Origin: Salinimonas profundi
GTDB taxonomy: Bacteria; Pseudomonadota; Gammaproteobacteria; Enterobacterales; Alteromonadaceae
Assembly: GCF_014750655.1 (NCBI RefSeq)
Contig: NZ_JABBXD010000005.1
Location: forward strand, 124,001 to 188,000
Direction of reading: 5' to 3'
DNA: 64,000 nt
In this document: positions 29,619 through 38,309 of the stretch, one piece after another
How the letters are laid out: every line of letters begins with the position of its first letter
Position numbering within the stretch: position 1 is the first letter of the stretch
Made by a program: the position numbers and the translations under genes
Notes under the pieces: model-generated
The model's input: only the letters and a program-made list of their open reading frames with translations
The model's database searches: none
What the model was told of the DNA's origin: nothing

Positions 29619-31006
29619 TTTGCCTGTGTAGCCACAGAAACCGGAAGTGCGCCCACCGCATAATAAAGAGAAAGCTGTGCCCGGCGCTCATCAATTTTTG
29701 CAGCAATCAACTTTAGCTGTGCTTTTATAAATGCGATTTGACGGGCATTAAGTACGAATATATCCGTATCCCCCGCATCAAAACGTGTTTTTTCTACTGC
29801 CTGTAGCCGATCGGCCAGCGTGGCCGCCTGCGCATTCAGCGTGCTGAGCTTCGTGCTTTGCTGCCACTGCGCGACGGCGGTTTCAAATTGCTGATTCAAC
29901 TTTTGTTCTGTATCCAGCAATTTGAATTCCAGCTCTTTGTACTTGGCCTGCGCACTGGCTTCTTTGGCTCTGGCCTGACGGTTGCCAAGCGGATAAGAAA
30001 AGCTCAGGCCAACTTTTGTATCTGTCTGCGCCAGTGAATCAGGGCCGGTACCCATGTCTCTGGCCAGTTCCGCTTTCACATCCAGTTTAGGCAACAAGTT
30101 ATTGCTGGCCAGTCGCTGTTTATTTCTTTGTTGCTCAAGCGCCAGCGAGAGATCATTGGCAAGCGGATGACGCGACAGCTGACCTTTTAAATCGGTAAGG
30201 CGGGTAGGATTTACCTGAAATGGCCAGCTGTCGTTTGCCAGCGCCGGTTTAAAGCGCGCTATCCACTGAGGCGGCACGTAGTAATACAGCTTGGTGGTTG
30301 ATGACTGCAACTTTTGCTGCTCTGCCGCATGAAGCAGATCAATCTCGAGTAAGTTTGCCTCAAAAGCCTGTAAAGTGACCCTGGCTTCATCCCCCTGCTC
30401 GACTTTCTTTGCCAGTGCGGCCTCCTGCTTTTCCAGGGTTCTGCGCAGCTCTTCCAGCCGCTCAATTTTCAGATAGCTTTCATACCAATCCAAAAACGTC
30501 ATACTGGCAGAGTAAAGTAGCTTATTGACTCCCAACAGATAATCGGTTTCCCAGCGTTCAATATCAAGCCGCGCATTGCGTAGTGCCGTGCGTCGTTTAT
30601 CGGTGTCGCGCCCTTTCAGCAAGGACAGCTTGACTCCAATAGACGCTTCCCCTGCTGACAGCGTATCGTACTGGCCGTCATACACAGGAAAATCGCCATC
30701 GGCAATACGGTATCGGGTATAAATTTCACCGTTCATATCCCGTAATGGCTGCGCAAATTCACTGGTCGCTACATCGCCTGAGTAATAACCGGACAAGCGG
30801 CTATCCGCGCTTTGCGCGATATACGGGTCAAAAGCGGCATCGGCATTCTCCAGTGCATACTGTTGCTGGCGTCCCTGCTGCTCCAGAACCTGCAGATATG
30901 GGTGTGACACCATCACATGCTCAAGAAGTTGCGTCAGGGTGAGTGATGAGGCATGAGCAACACCGCTGAACAGTGACAAGCAAAGACACATCACCAGCGT
31001 CCTCAT
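29615..31006 (-). CDS. TolC-family outer-membrane efflux protein
   Basis: A 463-residue exported protein: signal peptide (~1-19, VAHA-S), then two repeats of long alpha-helical coiled coil with intervening strands typical of TolC/OEP trimers (LTLTQLLEHVMVSHPYLQV at the start; second repeat with LANDLSLALEQQRNKQ). It forms the outer-membrane exit duct for the HlyD/ABC pair encoded just upstream; its start overlaps the HlyD stop by four bases. Cargo unknown. Confidence 0.85.
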   Translation of the reverse strand: MRTLVMCLCLSLFSGVAHASSLTLTQLLEHVMVSHPYLQVLEQQGRQQQYALENADAAFDPYIAQSADSRLSGYYSGDVATSEFAQPLRDMNGEIYTRYRIADGDFPVYDGQYDTLSAGEASIGVKLSLLKGRDTDKRRTALRNARLDIERWETDYLLGVNKLLYSASMTFLDWYESYLKIERLEELRRTLEKQEAALAKKVEQGDEARVTLQAFEANLLEIDLLHAAEQQKLQSSTTKLYYYVPPQWIARFKPALANDSWPFQVNPTRLTDLKGQLSRHPLANDLSLALEQQRNKQRLASNNLLPKLDVKAELARDMGTGPDSLAQTDTKVGLSFSYPLGNRQARAKEASAQAKYKELEFKLLDTEQKLNQQFETAVAQWQQSTKLSTLNAQAATLADRLQAVEKTRFDAGDTDIFVLNARQIAFIKAQLKLIAAKIDERRAQLSLYYAVGALPVSVATQAN

Positions 31007-32040
31007 TTGCCACCGCCCTGCGTGCTGTCTTTAGCCACCACCGGTTTTGGCGGGAAATTATTCAGCTGACGCCACAGCTCGTAACCCAGTCGTACCTCTT
31101 CAAGTAAAATCCACGCTTTCACCCGGCTGCCGTAACGCACGACCTGCTCTTGCGGCCAGGGCGTGCCGTCCGGATCCGGAGCAATCCAAACGGTGAAGTT
31201 ACCGGTATTATCCGCAACCGGCTCAACGTAAATGACTTCGCCGCCAAAGGTACCAATGGCGGCATCAGGCCAGCCACTAAACTGAAACACCGGCCACCCC
31301 TCAAACTGAAGTCGCGCTTTTCTACCCTTTTCAATAAGTGGAGCATCCATACCGCTGACCATCACCCGCACCGTGCGACGCACCACCTGAGGAATAAACT
31401 CGCCCAGCACCTCACCGGCTTTGACATAGGTAGATGGTCCGCCGGACTTAAGATGTACAATGACACCGTCAGAAGGGGCGACTTTGGTCTGAGTGCGCTG
31501 ACGCGACAGCGCAACACTGGCTTTGTTGATATCCGACTGGGACTTGGCTGCTTTTGCGATAAGCTCCTGCAATTTTATCTGTGCCGCCTCCACAGTTTTG
31601 GTTGACGCCACCCCCGCTTCAAGCAATGCCTGTTGTCGTGTCAGGTTGTTGCGGGCGTTGGCGACCGCGCTTTGGTTTGCAGCATGCACGGCCTGAGCGG
31701 CATCCAATTGCCCCTGAAGTTTGGTAACCAGCTCCTCATCAACATCTATCAACGTGACAATTGGCTGGCCTTTTTCCACCGGCATCCCTTCTTTCACATG
31801 CCACTGTTTAATTTGTCCCGACACCAGCGCGGAGATAGCCTGTGTGCGCTCAGACGGATCCAGAGAGTCCACATAACCTGTTCCGTAAGCTGTCTGGATC
31901 CATGGCGTAAACCACAGAATGGATGCACAAACCAACACCAGGACCAGTACGACCCAGCAAAGGATGCGATAAGCACTGGGCAAATAATCATTTCTCAGGG
32001 CCGATATTTTTTCAAGATAGCGTGACTCATTATGATGCAT
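31003..32040 (-). CDS. HlyD-type membrane-fusion (adaptor) protein
   Basis: A 345-residue inner-membrane adaptor. One TM helix (~residues 20-45), a biotinyl-lipoyl-like segment (VSGQIKQWHVKEGMPVEKGQ), a long coiled-coil hairpin (~90-180, KLQGQLDAAQAVHAANQSAV) and the second half-lipoyl VAPSDGVIVHLKSGG. The start at 32040 was chosen over one 123 bases upstream because GGAG lies seven bases before it and the upstream part merely runs inside the ABC gene. It overlaps the ABC gene end by 11 bases and the TolC gene start by four. Confidence 0.88.
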   Translation of the reverse strand: MHHNESRYLEKISALRNDYLPSAYRILCWVVLVLVLVCASILWFTPWIQTAYGTGYVDSLDPSERTQAISALVSGQIKQWHVKEGMPVEKGQPIVTLIDVDEELVTKLQGQLDAAQAVHAANQSAVANARNNLTRQQALLEAGVASTKTVEAAQIKLQELIAKAAKSQSDINKASVALSRQRTQTKVAPSDGVIVHLKSGGPSTYVKAGEVLGEFIPQVVRRTVRVMVSGMDAPLIEKGRKARLQFEGWPVFQFSGWPDAAIGTFGGEVIYVEPVADNTGNFTVWIAPDPDGTPWPQEQVVRYGSRVKAWILLEEVRLGYELWRQLNNFPPKPVVAKDSTQGGGK

Positions 32041-33703
32041 GTTCAGCTCCGCTTCCTGGTGACCGCACCCTGTCCGCAATCTCCTCAAGGGTAACGGTCC
32101 GATCAAAATAACGGGAGTCTGGCGCATTGGTGAAATACAGCACCGTGGCATCCAGCCCCTCAATGACTTTCAGCAACCGGGTTCGGGTTGCCGCGGGTAT
32201 CGCATCAAAGTGTTGATTTATCAGAACAATGCGCGGTTTAGATAACAGTGTGGCTGCCAGCTTCAGCAAGAGCAACTCAATGGGCTGCAGGGGGCTCCCC
32301 ATGACGGATAAGGTGGTATCCAGTCCCTGTGGAAGGCCTTCGATGGTGTCATACAACCCGGTTTCGCGCAGTGCCGAGTAGATGTCGCCACTACCAGCAT
32401 CGGGGGCTGCCATGCGGAAATACTCTTTGACTGTGCACTCAACCATAAGCGCCCTGTCCAGGGTTGTAATGCTCTGGCGAAGCTCGAAGATATCGTAATC
32501 CTGTAACGCTTTTTCGCCCAGAAAGATAACGCCGTGCAACGGCTTTTCATGGCGTTTGATAAAACTGAGCAGTTGCTTTTGCATCCATCCGTGTGTGGTC
32601 ATCACATAGCATTTTTGTCCCGGAGAGACTGACCAGGATAGTGAGTAGGCAATGTGGTTATGTTGCAGGCCTATCTGGTCAAATCGCACGGCCGAGGATG
32701 CCGGCACGGCCTGCTGCGTCTGATCCATGTCTTCCTGTGGCATTTCCAGCGCGCCACTGAGTTTTTCTGCCGCCCCGTAAAGCTCATAATAAAGCTTCAG
32801 ATAAATTGAGAACCGAGAGATACCGATGAATACAGCCGACATAATAAGTTCTGCGGCGACCAGTTGTCCCAGTGACAACTGCCCGTTCACCACCAGGTAT
32901 CCACCGATACCCAATAACAACGCACTGGCTGCAGCGTAAAGCAGTAAAAACATAACGGCCTGGGTAAAGGTGAACCGGAAATGCTGTCGGTGAGCGCTCA
33001 GATAGCCCTCAATATGCTTTTGAGTATTGTTCGATGCATAATCCAAGTGACGGCTTGATTTGAAAAACTCGTGGGCAGACGCAATGTCGTTAAGCCATTT
33101 TGCTGAATCATACTTGGCCTGCGATAACTGCACCGCAGAGCGCTTCGCGCCCTTGCCCCACAACTTCCAGATCCCTAGCATAATCAACAAAATAAAGAGG
33201 TTAAATGCAAAGAATGCCGGGTGATAAAAACTTACCAGTGTGAATCCCACCAGCATCTGTAACACCAGCGCAAAGCCGTCAATCATCAGTGATGGGATAT
33301 TTTTTTGTAGCGTCATTATGTCGAAATAACGCTGGGTGATGGCCACGTTTCGTCTGCCTTCAAAAAAGCGATGCGGGGCAAAGATGGTTTTCAGACTTAG
33401 CTGTGATGTCAGGCGCGAATAGACTTTCCGCTCATAAAACTCCATAACCCGCATGCGAAGCGCACTGAAAATACCGGATATGAGCAAGATAATGAATAAC
33501 ACCACACCTAACGTGACGACAGCCTGCACGGAGGCAGTATTCACCACGCTGTTGATCAGCGTTTGAACCGCCAGGGGGACTGCCAGTGTGAGCAGACCAA
33601 TGGCCACGCCGTAGACAATGGCAGCCGTGAAAAATTGCCGGTCTGGCTTTAACAGAGCAAACAGTTTTTTTCTAACAGATTTAAGCGCTATGTGTTTAGC
33701 CAT
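32030..33703 (-). CDS. ABC-exporter-like protein with a degenerate (pseudo-ATPase) NBD
   Basis: A 557-residue half-transporter: six-helix exporter membrane domain (~25-315) fused to an NBD-sized domain (~330-540). The NBD keeps the fold landmarks but not the chemistry. The Walker A position reads TTHGWMQKQ (~369), the Q-loop Gln is replaced (TTLDRAL), the LSGGQ signature reads LQPIE, Walker B ends LINQ instead of LLDE, and the switch His position reads FTNAP. The frame is fully intact and the gene overlaps hlyD, so it is not an obvious pseudogene. It may be a structural half needing another ATPase, or export may be driven otherwise. No C39 peptidase domain. Confidence 0.85.
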   Translation of the reverse strand: MAKHIALKSVRKKLFALLKPDRQFFTAAIVYGVAIGLLTLAVPLAVQTLINSVVNTASVQAVVTLGVVLFIILLISGIFSALRMRVMEFYERKVYSRLTSQLSLKTIFAPHRFFEGRRNVAITQRYFDIMTLQKNIPSLMIDGFALVLQMLVGFTLVSFYHPAFFAFNLFILLIMLGIWKLWGKGAKRSAVQLSQAKYDSAKWLNDIASAHEFFKSSRHLDYASNNTQKHIEGYLSAHRQHFRFTFTQAVMFLLLYAAASALLLGIGGYLVVNGQLSLGQLVAAELIMSAVFIGISRFSIYLKLYYELYGAAEKLSGALEMPQEDMDQTQQAVPASSAVRFDQIGLQHNHIAYSLSWSVSPGQKCYVMTTHGWMQKQLLSFIKRHEKPLHGVIFLGEKALQDYDIFELRQSITTLDRALMVECTVKEYFRMAAPDAGSGDIYSALRETGLYDTIEGLPQGLDTTLSVMGSPLQPIELLLLKLAATLLSKPRIVLINQHFDAIPAATRTRLLKVIEGLDATVLYFTNAPDSRYFDRTVTLEEIADRVRSPGSGAEHAS

Positions 33704-33802
33704 TACGTCATCGCAGATAAAAAGTGAAAACAGAGTGTAGCGATCTTTATCATCAGCGTAAAACTGATAATATCGAGATATAACATCGAAAAAACCTTAG
33801 CT

Positions 33803-34711
33803 ATGCTGCAGCTCAATTATCGCCACCTTTATTATTTTTACATGACGGCAAAACTTGGCAGTATCGCCAGTGCAGCCAAAGCCATGCATGTTACGCCGCA
33901 GACAGTCAGCGGATTGCTGAGTACCTTTGAGTCACAGTGCGGTCAACGTTTGTTTGATCGATCCGGCAAGCGGTTACAGCTTAATGCGCTGGGTAAACAG
34001 GTATATCAGCATGCACAGGACATTTTTAAAAAAGGAAACCAGCTGGCAGAGATGCTTAATGCAGGCACTGAGCATGCGGTCAGTCACTATACCGTTGGCC
34101 TGACCGATGCCATACCCAAAGTGCTTGCTTATGACTTCATGCACCAGACAATGCTATCTAATCCTAAGGTACGCTTTGTATTTAAAGAAGGTTTATTTGA
34201 TGACCTGCTCAGCGAAATGGCTGTTAACCGGATTGATATTGTTCTGGCCGACCGGGGAGTAGCGCCCGGCGCTGCAGTAAGCGCCGTCAGTCAGTCACTG
34301 GGGACCAGCGCGGTCAGCTTTTTTGCCAGCCCTGATATCGCGGATACCCTGAAAGCCGGCTTCCCCGAATCGTTAAGCCATACACCCATGCTGATGCCGG
34401 GCGTACGCTCTGGTATTGCTTACGGGCTGAGTGCATGGCTTGAAGATCGTCAGATATTTCCCCAGCAGATCGCAGAATTTGATGACAGTGCACTACTTAA
34501 ACTATTTGGCGCAGAAGGCTTTGGCGTATTCTGCGCGCCCTCCTGTATCGCCCGGCATGTTGAGCAACAGTATCAGGTGAAATGGATTGGCCAGGCCGAT
34601 GCGCTGCAGGAGCAGTTTTTCGCACTGACCCGACACAACCAGCGCGATAATGTCATTGCCCGTCAGGTGATAGAGCAGGCAGCATTGCTGTTAGCTAAAG
34701 CGCACATCTAA
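33803..34711 (+). CDS. LysR-family regulator, NhaR-like
   Basis: A 302-residue LTTR. The N-terminal winged helix (LNYRHLYYFYMTAKLGSIAS ... MHVTPQTVSGLLSTFE) resembles NhaR, including the HLYYF opening and the TPQTVSG recognition helix. The effector domain covers ~90-300. It is divergent from the export operon, with 99 bases between starts, which is the standard LTTR layout for controlling the adjacent operon. Na+ sensing is known for NhaR but is not implied here. The stop overlaps the convergent HPt-HD-GYP gene by four bases. Confidence 0.88.
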   Translation: MLQLNYRHLYYFYMTAKLGSIASAAKAMHVTPQTVSGLLSTFESQCGQRLFDRSGKRLQLNALGKQVYQHAQDIFKKGNQLAEMLNAGTEHAVSHYTVGLTDAIPKVLAYDFMHQTMLSNPKVRFVFKEGLFDDLLSEMAVNRIDIVLADRGVAPGAAVSAVSQSLGTSAVSFFASPDIADTLKAGFPESLSHTPMLMPGVRSGIAYGLSAWLEDRQIFPQQIAEFDDSALLKLFGAEGFGVFCAPSCIARHVEQQYQVKWIGQADALQEQFFALTRHNQRDNVIARQVIEQAALLLAKAHI

Positions 34712-35868
34712 GCACCTTGTTTAGTCAGCAATGCAGTCATGACGGCATTAAAATGACGCATCCATTCCGGGCTGAACTGGCCTTTTACTTGCCGGTTCAT
34801 TTCTATTACTGCCTGCTTTTTCGGAATGCGTGAGGATTTATTATGGGCCCGGGAGTGGGTCATGGCATCGTAGGTATCCAGAATTGCCAGTAGCTTAGCA
34901 CCATCACAAATATCAGCATCTTTCAGGCCTAATGGGTAGCCACTGCCATCAGGGCGTTCGTGATGCTGCATCACAATCTTGCGGGCGTGGTCCCACTGCT
35001 CGAGATGCTCCAAAAGGCGTGAGCTTTTATACACATGAGACCGCATCAGATTAAATTCGTTATCACTTAGCGGCTCTGTCTTATTCAACAGGTGTAATGG
35101 CATAAAAGCCATACCAAAGTCGTGAACATAACAGGCCACAGCAAGCTGATCATCGTCAATCGGGCTGCCTGCCTTGTGATTAATATAAAGCGCCAGCTTG
35201 GCAATACGGTCGCCTCTTCCTGCCCAGTAGTTTGAACGATGTTCGATGGTTTTCATCAGCTCACGAAAGAACAACATGTCCATCTGACGCTCAGCGCTCA
35301 TTGCTTTGGGAATACCGGTATTGGAAAGCGTGGCTGGCAATGCCTGCCCTTCCGGCAAAAATTCAGCACGATGCTGTGCATCACTGCCAATCAGCGCGTC
35401 AAGTGCAGGGTTTAGTAGCAGTACCGCCTCGTGTAATAAACGCTCATGATCCGCCTGATTATCCGGTCTAATGCGTGACACGGCCAACACCAGCTTATGA
35501 TGTAAATCCTCATCGTACTGCGTTTTCCCCTGATTCATCACATCCTGCACGAACACTTTAACGCGATCCATGGTTAACAGCACCAGATCGCTCATCGTAC
35601 TGGTGTACTGCACCTGGCCTTTTCTGAGAAAATCGAGAAGATCTTCAACATGCTGGAGTAGCGGAATCATCGGCGTGAAGTTTACCAGTCCCAGGTCACC
35701 TTTAATGGTATGAATGGACCGGAATAGCGCGCGCTGCAACTCGTTATCCTGGGGGCGCAGCTCAAGCTCAATCAGTGTTTGCTCACTGGCTTCGTACAAT
35801 TCGTTAATTTCCTCCATTAAATCGGTGAGGATATCGTCTTCAAGGTCTTCGGGAACAAAAGTTTGCAT
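34708..35868 (-). CDS. HPt-HD-GYP protein (putative c-di-GMP phosphodiesterase)
   Basis: A 386-residue two-module protein. N-terminal histidine phosphotransfer domain with the acceptor His in RSIHTIKGDLGLVN (~51); C-terminal HD-GYP domain with CYVHDFGMAF (HD ~247) and HHERPDGSGYPLGL (GYP ~306). HD-GYP enzymes hydrolyse c-di-GMP to pGpG/GMP. Direct fusion to HPt suggests control by a phosphorelay rather than by a receiver. No membrane segment. ATG 35868 was chosen over the adjacent TTG. A hybrid kinase lacking an HPt lies 3.7 kb away and is a conceivable partner (inference). Confidence 0.87.
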   Translation of the reverse strand: MQTFVPEDLEDDILTDLMEEINELYEASEQTLIELELRPQDNELQRALFRSIHTIKGDLGLVNFTPMIPLLQHVEDLLDFLRKGQVQYTSTMSDLVLLTMDRVKVFVQDVMNQGKTQYDEDLHHKLVLAVSRIRPDNQADHERLLHEAVLLLNPALDALIGSDAQHRAEFLPEGQALPATLSNTGIPKAMSAERQMDMLFFRELMKTIEHRSNYWAGRGDRIAKLALYINHKAGSPIDDDQLAVACYVHDFGMAFMPLHLLNKTEPLSDNEFNLMRSHVYKSSRLLEHLEQWDHARKIVMQHHERPDGSGYPLGLKDADICDGAKLLAILDTYDAMTHSRAHNKSSRIPKKQAVIEMNRQVKGQFSPEWMRHFNAVMTALLTKQGA

Positions 35869-36038
35869 CAAATCAGTACCACATACATGAAAAAGCGCGA
35901 ATTCGCATAATAGGCTATCGGTTTGAACCCCGATGCGCTTTAGTTCTTTAGATTAAATTTAGGATAATATACTGATCGGACATCTATCTGGCGGCGAATA
36001 ATTTATACTGCGCCGCAAATGCTTTTACAGGATCCTAA

Positions 36039-36764
36039 GTGCTCGCAATTTTAAGAATTTTTTTGCTGTTTCTTGCCTTCGTTCTTATCAATTTAGTGGT
36101 TTTCGCCGTTTGTATACTAAGACCATTTAATCGCAACAATGTGCATTTTGCCGGTAGTGCTTATGCACTGATGGCGCCCATCGTAGGTCTAAAGCTGAAA
36201 ATGCGCATTGATGCGTCACACCGCATCGACACGCCATATGTGTATATTGCAAACCATCAAAACAGCTTTGACATTATTACAATCTGTAAAGCAGCAATGC
36301 CCGGTGTCGTCACTGTGGGTAAAAAGAGTCTCAAATGGATCCCGATTTTTGGTCAGATTTACTGGTTGTCCGGCAATATTATGATTGATCGGAAAAATAC
36401 CGGTAAAGCGCGCGATACGTTAATGTTAGCGGGCAAAAAAATCAGAGAGCGTCGTACCTCCGTATGGGTTTTTCCTGAAGGAACGCGCAGTTATGGTCGT
36501 GGCATGCTGCCGTTTAAATCGGGTGCATTCAGACTGGCTCAGGCTGTTAACGAGCCAGTGGTTATGGTCACAGCGAGCGAACTCCACAACAAGGTGAAGT
36601 GGAATCGTTGGAATAACGGCACGGTGTTGATAGACATTTCCGGCCCCATTTCTGTGGATCAGAGCAAAAGTGTCAGAGAATGGGCGGAATACTTTCGCAC
36701 TGCGATGGAAAAAAGAAAGCAAGAACTGGATACTGAAGTCGCTGAGCTGGATAAAAAGCGGTAA
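36039..36764 (+). CDS. plsC: 1-acyl-sn-glycerol-3-phosphate acyltransferase
   Basis: Inner-membrane enzyme forming phosphatidic acid from lysophosphatidic acid. 241 residues with an N-terminal membrane helix. The catalytic HX4D box is NHQNSFD (~His73), and the phosphate-binding motif is FPEGTRSYG (~147). The start is GTG with AGGA about eight bases upstream. It is followed by rraB at 34 bases. Confidence 0.93.
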   Translation: MLAILRIFLLFLAFVLINLVVFAVCILRPFNRNNVHFAGSAYALMAPIVGLKLKMRIDASHRIDTPYVYIANHQNSFDIITICKAAMPGVVTVGKKSLKWIPIFGQIYWLSGNIMIDRKNTGKARDTLMLAGKKIRERRTSVWVFPEGTRSYGRGMLPFKSGAFRLAQAVNEPVVMVTASELHNKVKWNRWNNGTVLIDISGPISVDQSKSVREWAEYFRTAMEKRKQELDTEVAELDKKR

Positions 36765-36798
36765 ACTCGCCACAAATACGTAGCTGAGAGCTTGAACT

Positions 36799-37197
36799 AT
36801 GAAACAAATTGATGAGTTAGCTGAATGGCACGCTTTCAATCAGGAAACAGTGGATGCCCTGTTGGAAGATGGTAGTCAGGCCGACGCCGACTACTCTATC
36901 GAGCACCATTTTGCCGGCCAGGACTTTGACCAGCTTGAAAAAGCGGCGGTCGACGCGTTTAAAGCTGGCTTTGAAGTGTCTGATGCCGAAGAGGTTTATC
37001 TCGATGATGGCAGCACAGCGTTTTGCTTCGACGCCATTGTGGAAAGAAAACTACAACGGGAGTTTCTGGATAAAGATGTGGAGGCCCTGCTTCAAATCGC
37101 CGATAAACACGATGTAGTGTACGACGGCTGGGGCACGTATTTCATGCCCCGGGGCGAAGAATCCGATGCATTTTCGGATGAAGATTTTGACGAGTAA
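36799..37197 (+). CDS. rraB: Regulator of ribonuclease E activity B
   Basis: A 132-residue, very acidic cytoplasmic protein that binds RNase E and alters degradosome activity in E. coli. The family core includes [20 protein letters not shown], the DAIVERKL strand and YDGWGTYF. The C-terminus is a short acidic tail (SDEDFDE). A terminator follows the stop. Confidence 0.9.
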   Translation: MKQIDELAEWHAFNQETVDALLEDGSQADADYSIEHHFAGQDFDQLEKAAVDAFKAGFEVSDAEEVYLDDGSTAFCFDAIVERKLQREFLDKDVEALLQIADKHDVVYDGWGTYFMPRGEESDAFSDEDFDE

Positions 37198-37201
37198 TAA
37201 C

Positions 37202-37227
37202 AAAGGCTGCATTTGCGGCCTTTTTTT
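37202..37227 (+). terminator. Terminator of rraB
   Basis: AAAGGC...GCCTTT hairpin with a TGCATTTGCG top and a run of seven T, five bases after the rraB stop. Confidence 0.8.
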
Positions 37228-37528
37228 AATTCCGATCATCCCCCCTTATGCAAAGTAAACCCGTAACCCTACCGTGTGATGCCCTTTTATTAATGTAACG
37301 AAAATGCACCGTCATCTCAGGTTCGTGCCCGGGAAGCTCCGTCTCCCGCCAAAACGGGCCACCGTTATTTCTATTGATACCTGTTACTGCTGCCTTGTTT
37401 TTTGAAAAACAGTCTCTCTGGGCGGTTACAGTTAAATCAGTTCTTCTTGTTAGTTCACTTTCGCTTCAGCTTTTGTTCATTTTCTGTGATTCATCCTGTA
37501 ACCCTGATTGAAAATGAAGAGCAACATT
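37228..37528 (+). other. 300-base leader region without a gene
   Basis: No credible ORF. It contains a GC-rich stretch at about 37325-37365 in which GTGCCCG can pair with CGGGCCAC around an inner GGGA...TCCC hairpin, suggesting a structured leader for the downstream surface-protein gene. I recognise no known riboswitch. Confidence 0.35.
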
Positions 37529-38224
37529 ATGAAACGCACGATGCTTTTTCTGCTGCCACTATTAAGCATGCCGACTTTTGCTGCATCACAGACGCAGACC
37601 ACCGAGCCGGTGATGGTAACAGTCAGCCAGTCACAGAATCTGCCGCCTGATACTAAAAAACATAAACCGGGACCGGCTCGCTCAACGTCGGCTTTTGCTT
37701 CTCAAAAAGTAGATCAGCATAATTCAGTGGTGAATCAGGATTTCTGGATTTACGACAGCTGGCTGACATTAAATACCGATGAAGACTACGATGGCTACTA
37801 TTCGTCATTTTCACTATCGTTTGACGCTGACACATTTTTCCAGGCGCATGAGCTCTATGCGGTTATCTATCTGGGTGATGCTGTGGAATATAAGTCAGTC
37901 TATGTGACGTCTGTTTTCACCATTTTCGGCGAAAACAGTGATGACTATCTGACCCTGGATATTGAACTGGTAAGCGGCTTTATGCCCTATGACTACGACA
38001 TCCGCATTGAATTATATGATGCTCATAATGATGAACGCGTTGCCATTCATGACGCGTTTGATGATGCTGATCTGGCTTTAGTCAGTCTGGAAAGTCGTTC
38101 AAATGATCAGCCTTATCATGACGCGCATCATGATTCCTCGCGACATGGCGGAAGTATCGGGGTGGTCGGATTATTTTTGCTACTAGTTGCGATAATCAGA
38201 AGATGTACCAGACTTAAGCTTTAG
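37529..38224 (+). CDS. GlyGly-CTERM surface protein (choice-of-anchor H-like)
   Basis: A 231-residue secreted protein. Signal peptide MKRTMLFLLPLLSMPTFA, a low-complexity linker, a beta-sandwich-like acidic domain with DFWIYDSWLTLNTDEDYDGY and SLSFDADTFF (calcium-style Asp-rich loops), a His/Asp-rich spacer, and a C-terminal Gly-Gly, hydrophobic helix and basic tail (GGSIGVVGLFLLLVAIIRR). That tail is the GlyGly-CTERM signal recognised by rhombosortase and usually linked to type II secretion. In-frame TTG 37508 and ATG 37514 are possible starts; 37529 gives the clean signal peptide. The domain resembles the family called choice-of-anchor H (moderate). Confidence 0.75.
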   Translation: MKRTMLFLLPLLSMPTFAASQTQTTEPVMVTVSQSQNLPPDTKKHKPGPARSTSAFASQKVDQHNSVVNQDFWIYDSWLTLNTDEDYDGYYSSFSLSFDADTFFQAHELYAVIYLGDAVEYKSVYVTSVFTIFGENSDDYLTLDIELVSGFMPYDYDIRIELYDAHNDERVAIHDAFDDADLALVSLESRSNDQPYHDAHHDSSRHGGSIGVVGLFLLLVAIIRRCTRLKL

Positions 38225-38309
38225 TATAAGTAAGCGGATATATTTGGTTTATTTACCAAATATAAGGCAGAATAAATGTATGGATGCCAAGAGTTTGCGT
38301 AAAAAATAA

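Noticed and set aside
29615-33703. The TolC/HlyD/ABC operon as exporter of the double-glycine peptide at 62298
   Set aside because: The ABC protein has no C39 peptidase domain and a dead NBD, and lies 29 kb away.
37228-37528. Known riboswitch (for example GEMM c-di-GMP) in the leader
   Set aside because: None of the conserved GEMM positions could be found; only a generic hairpin remains.
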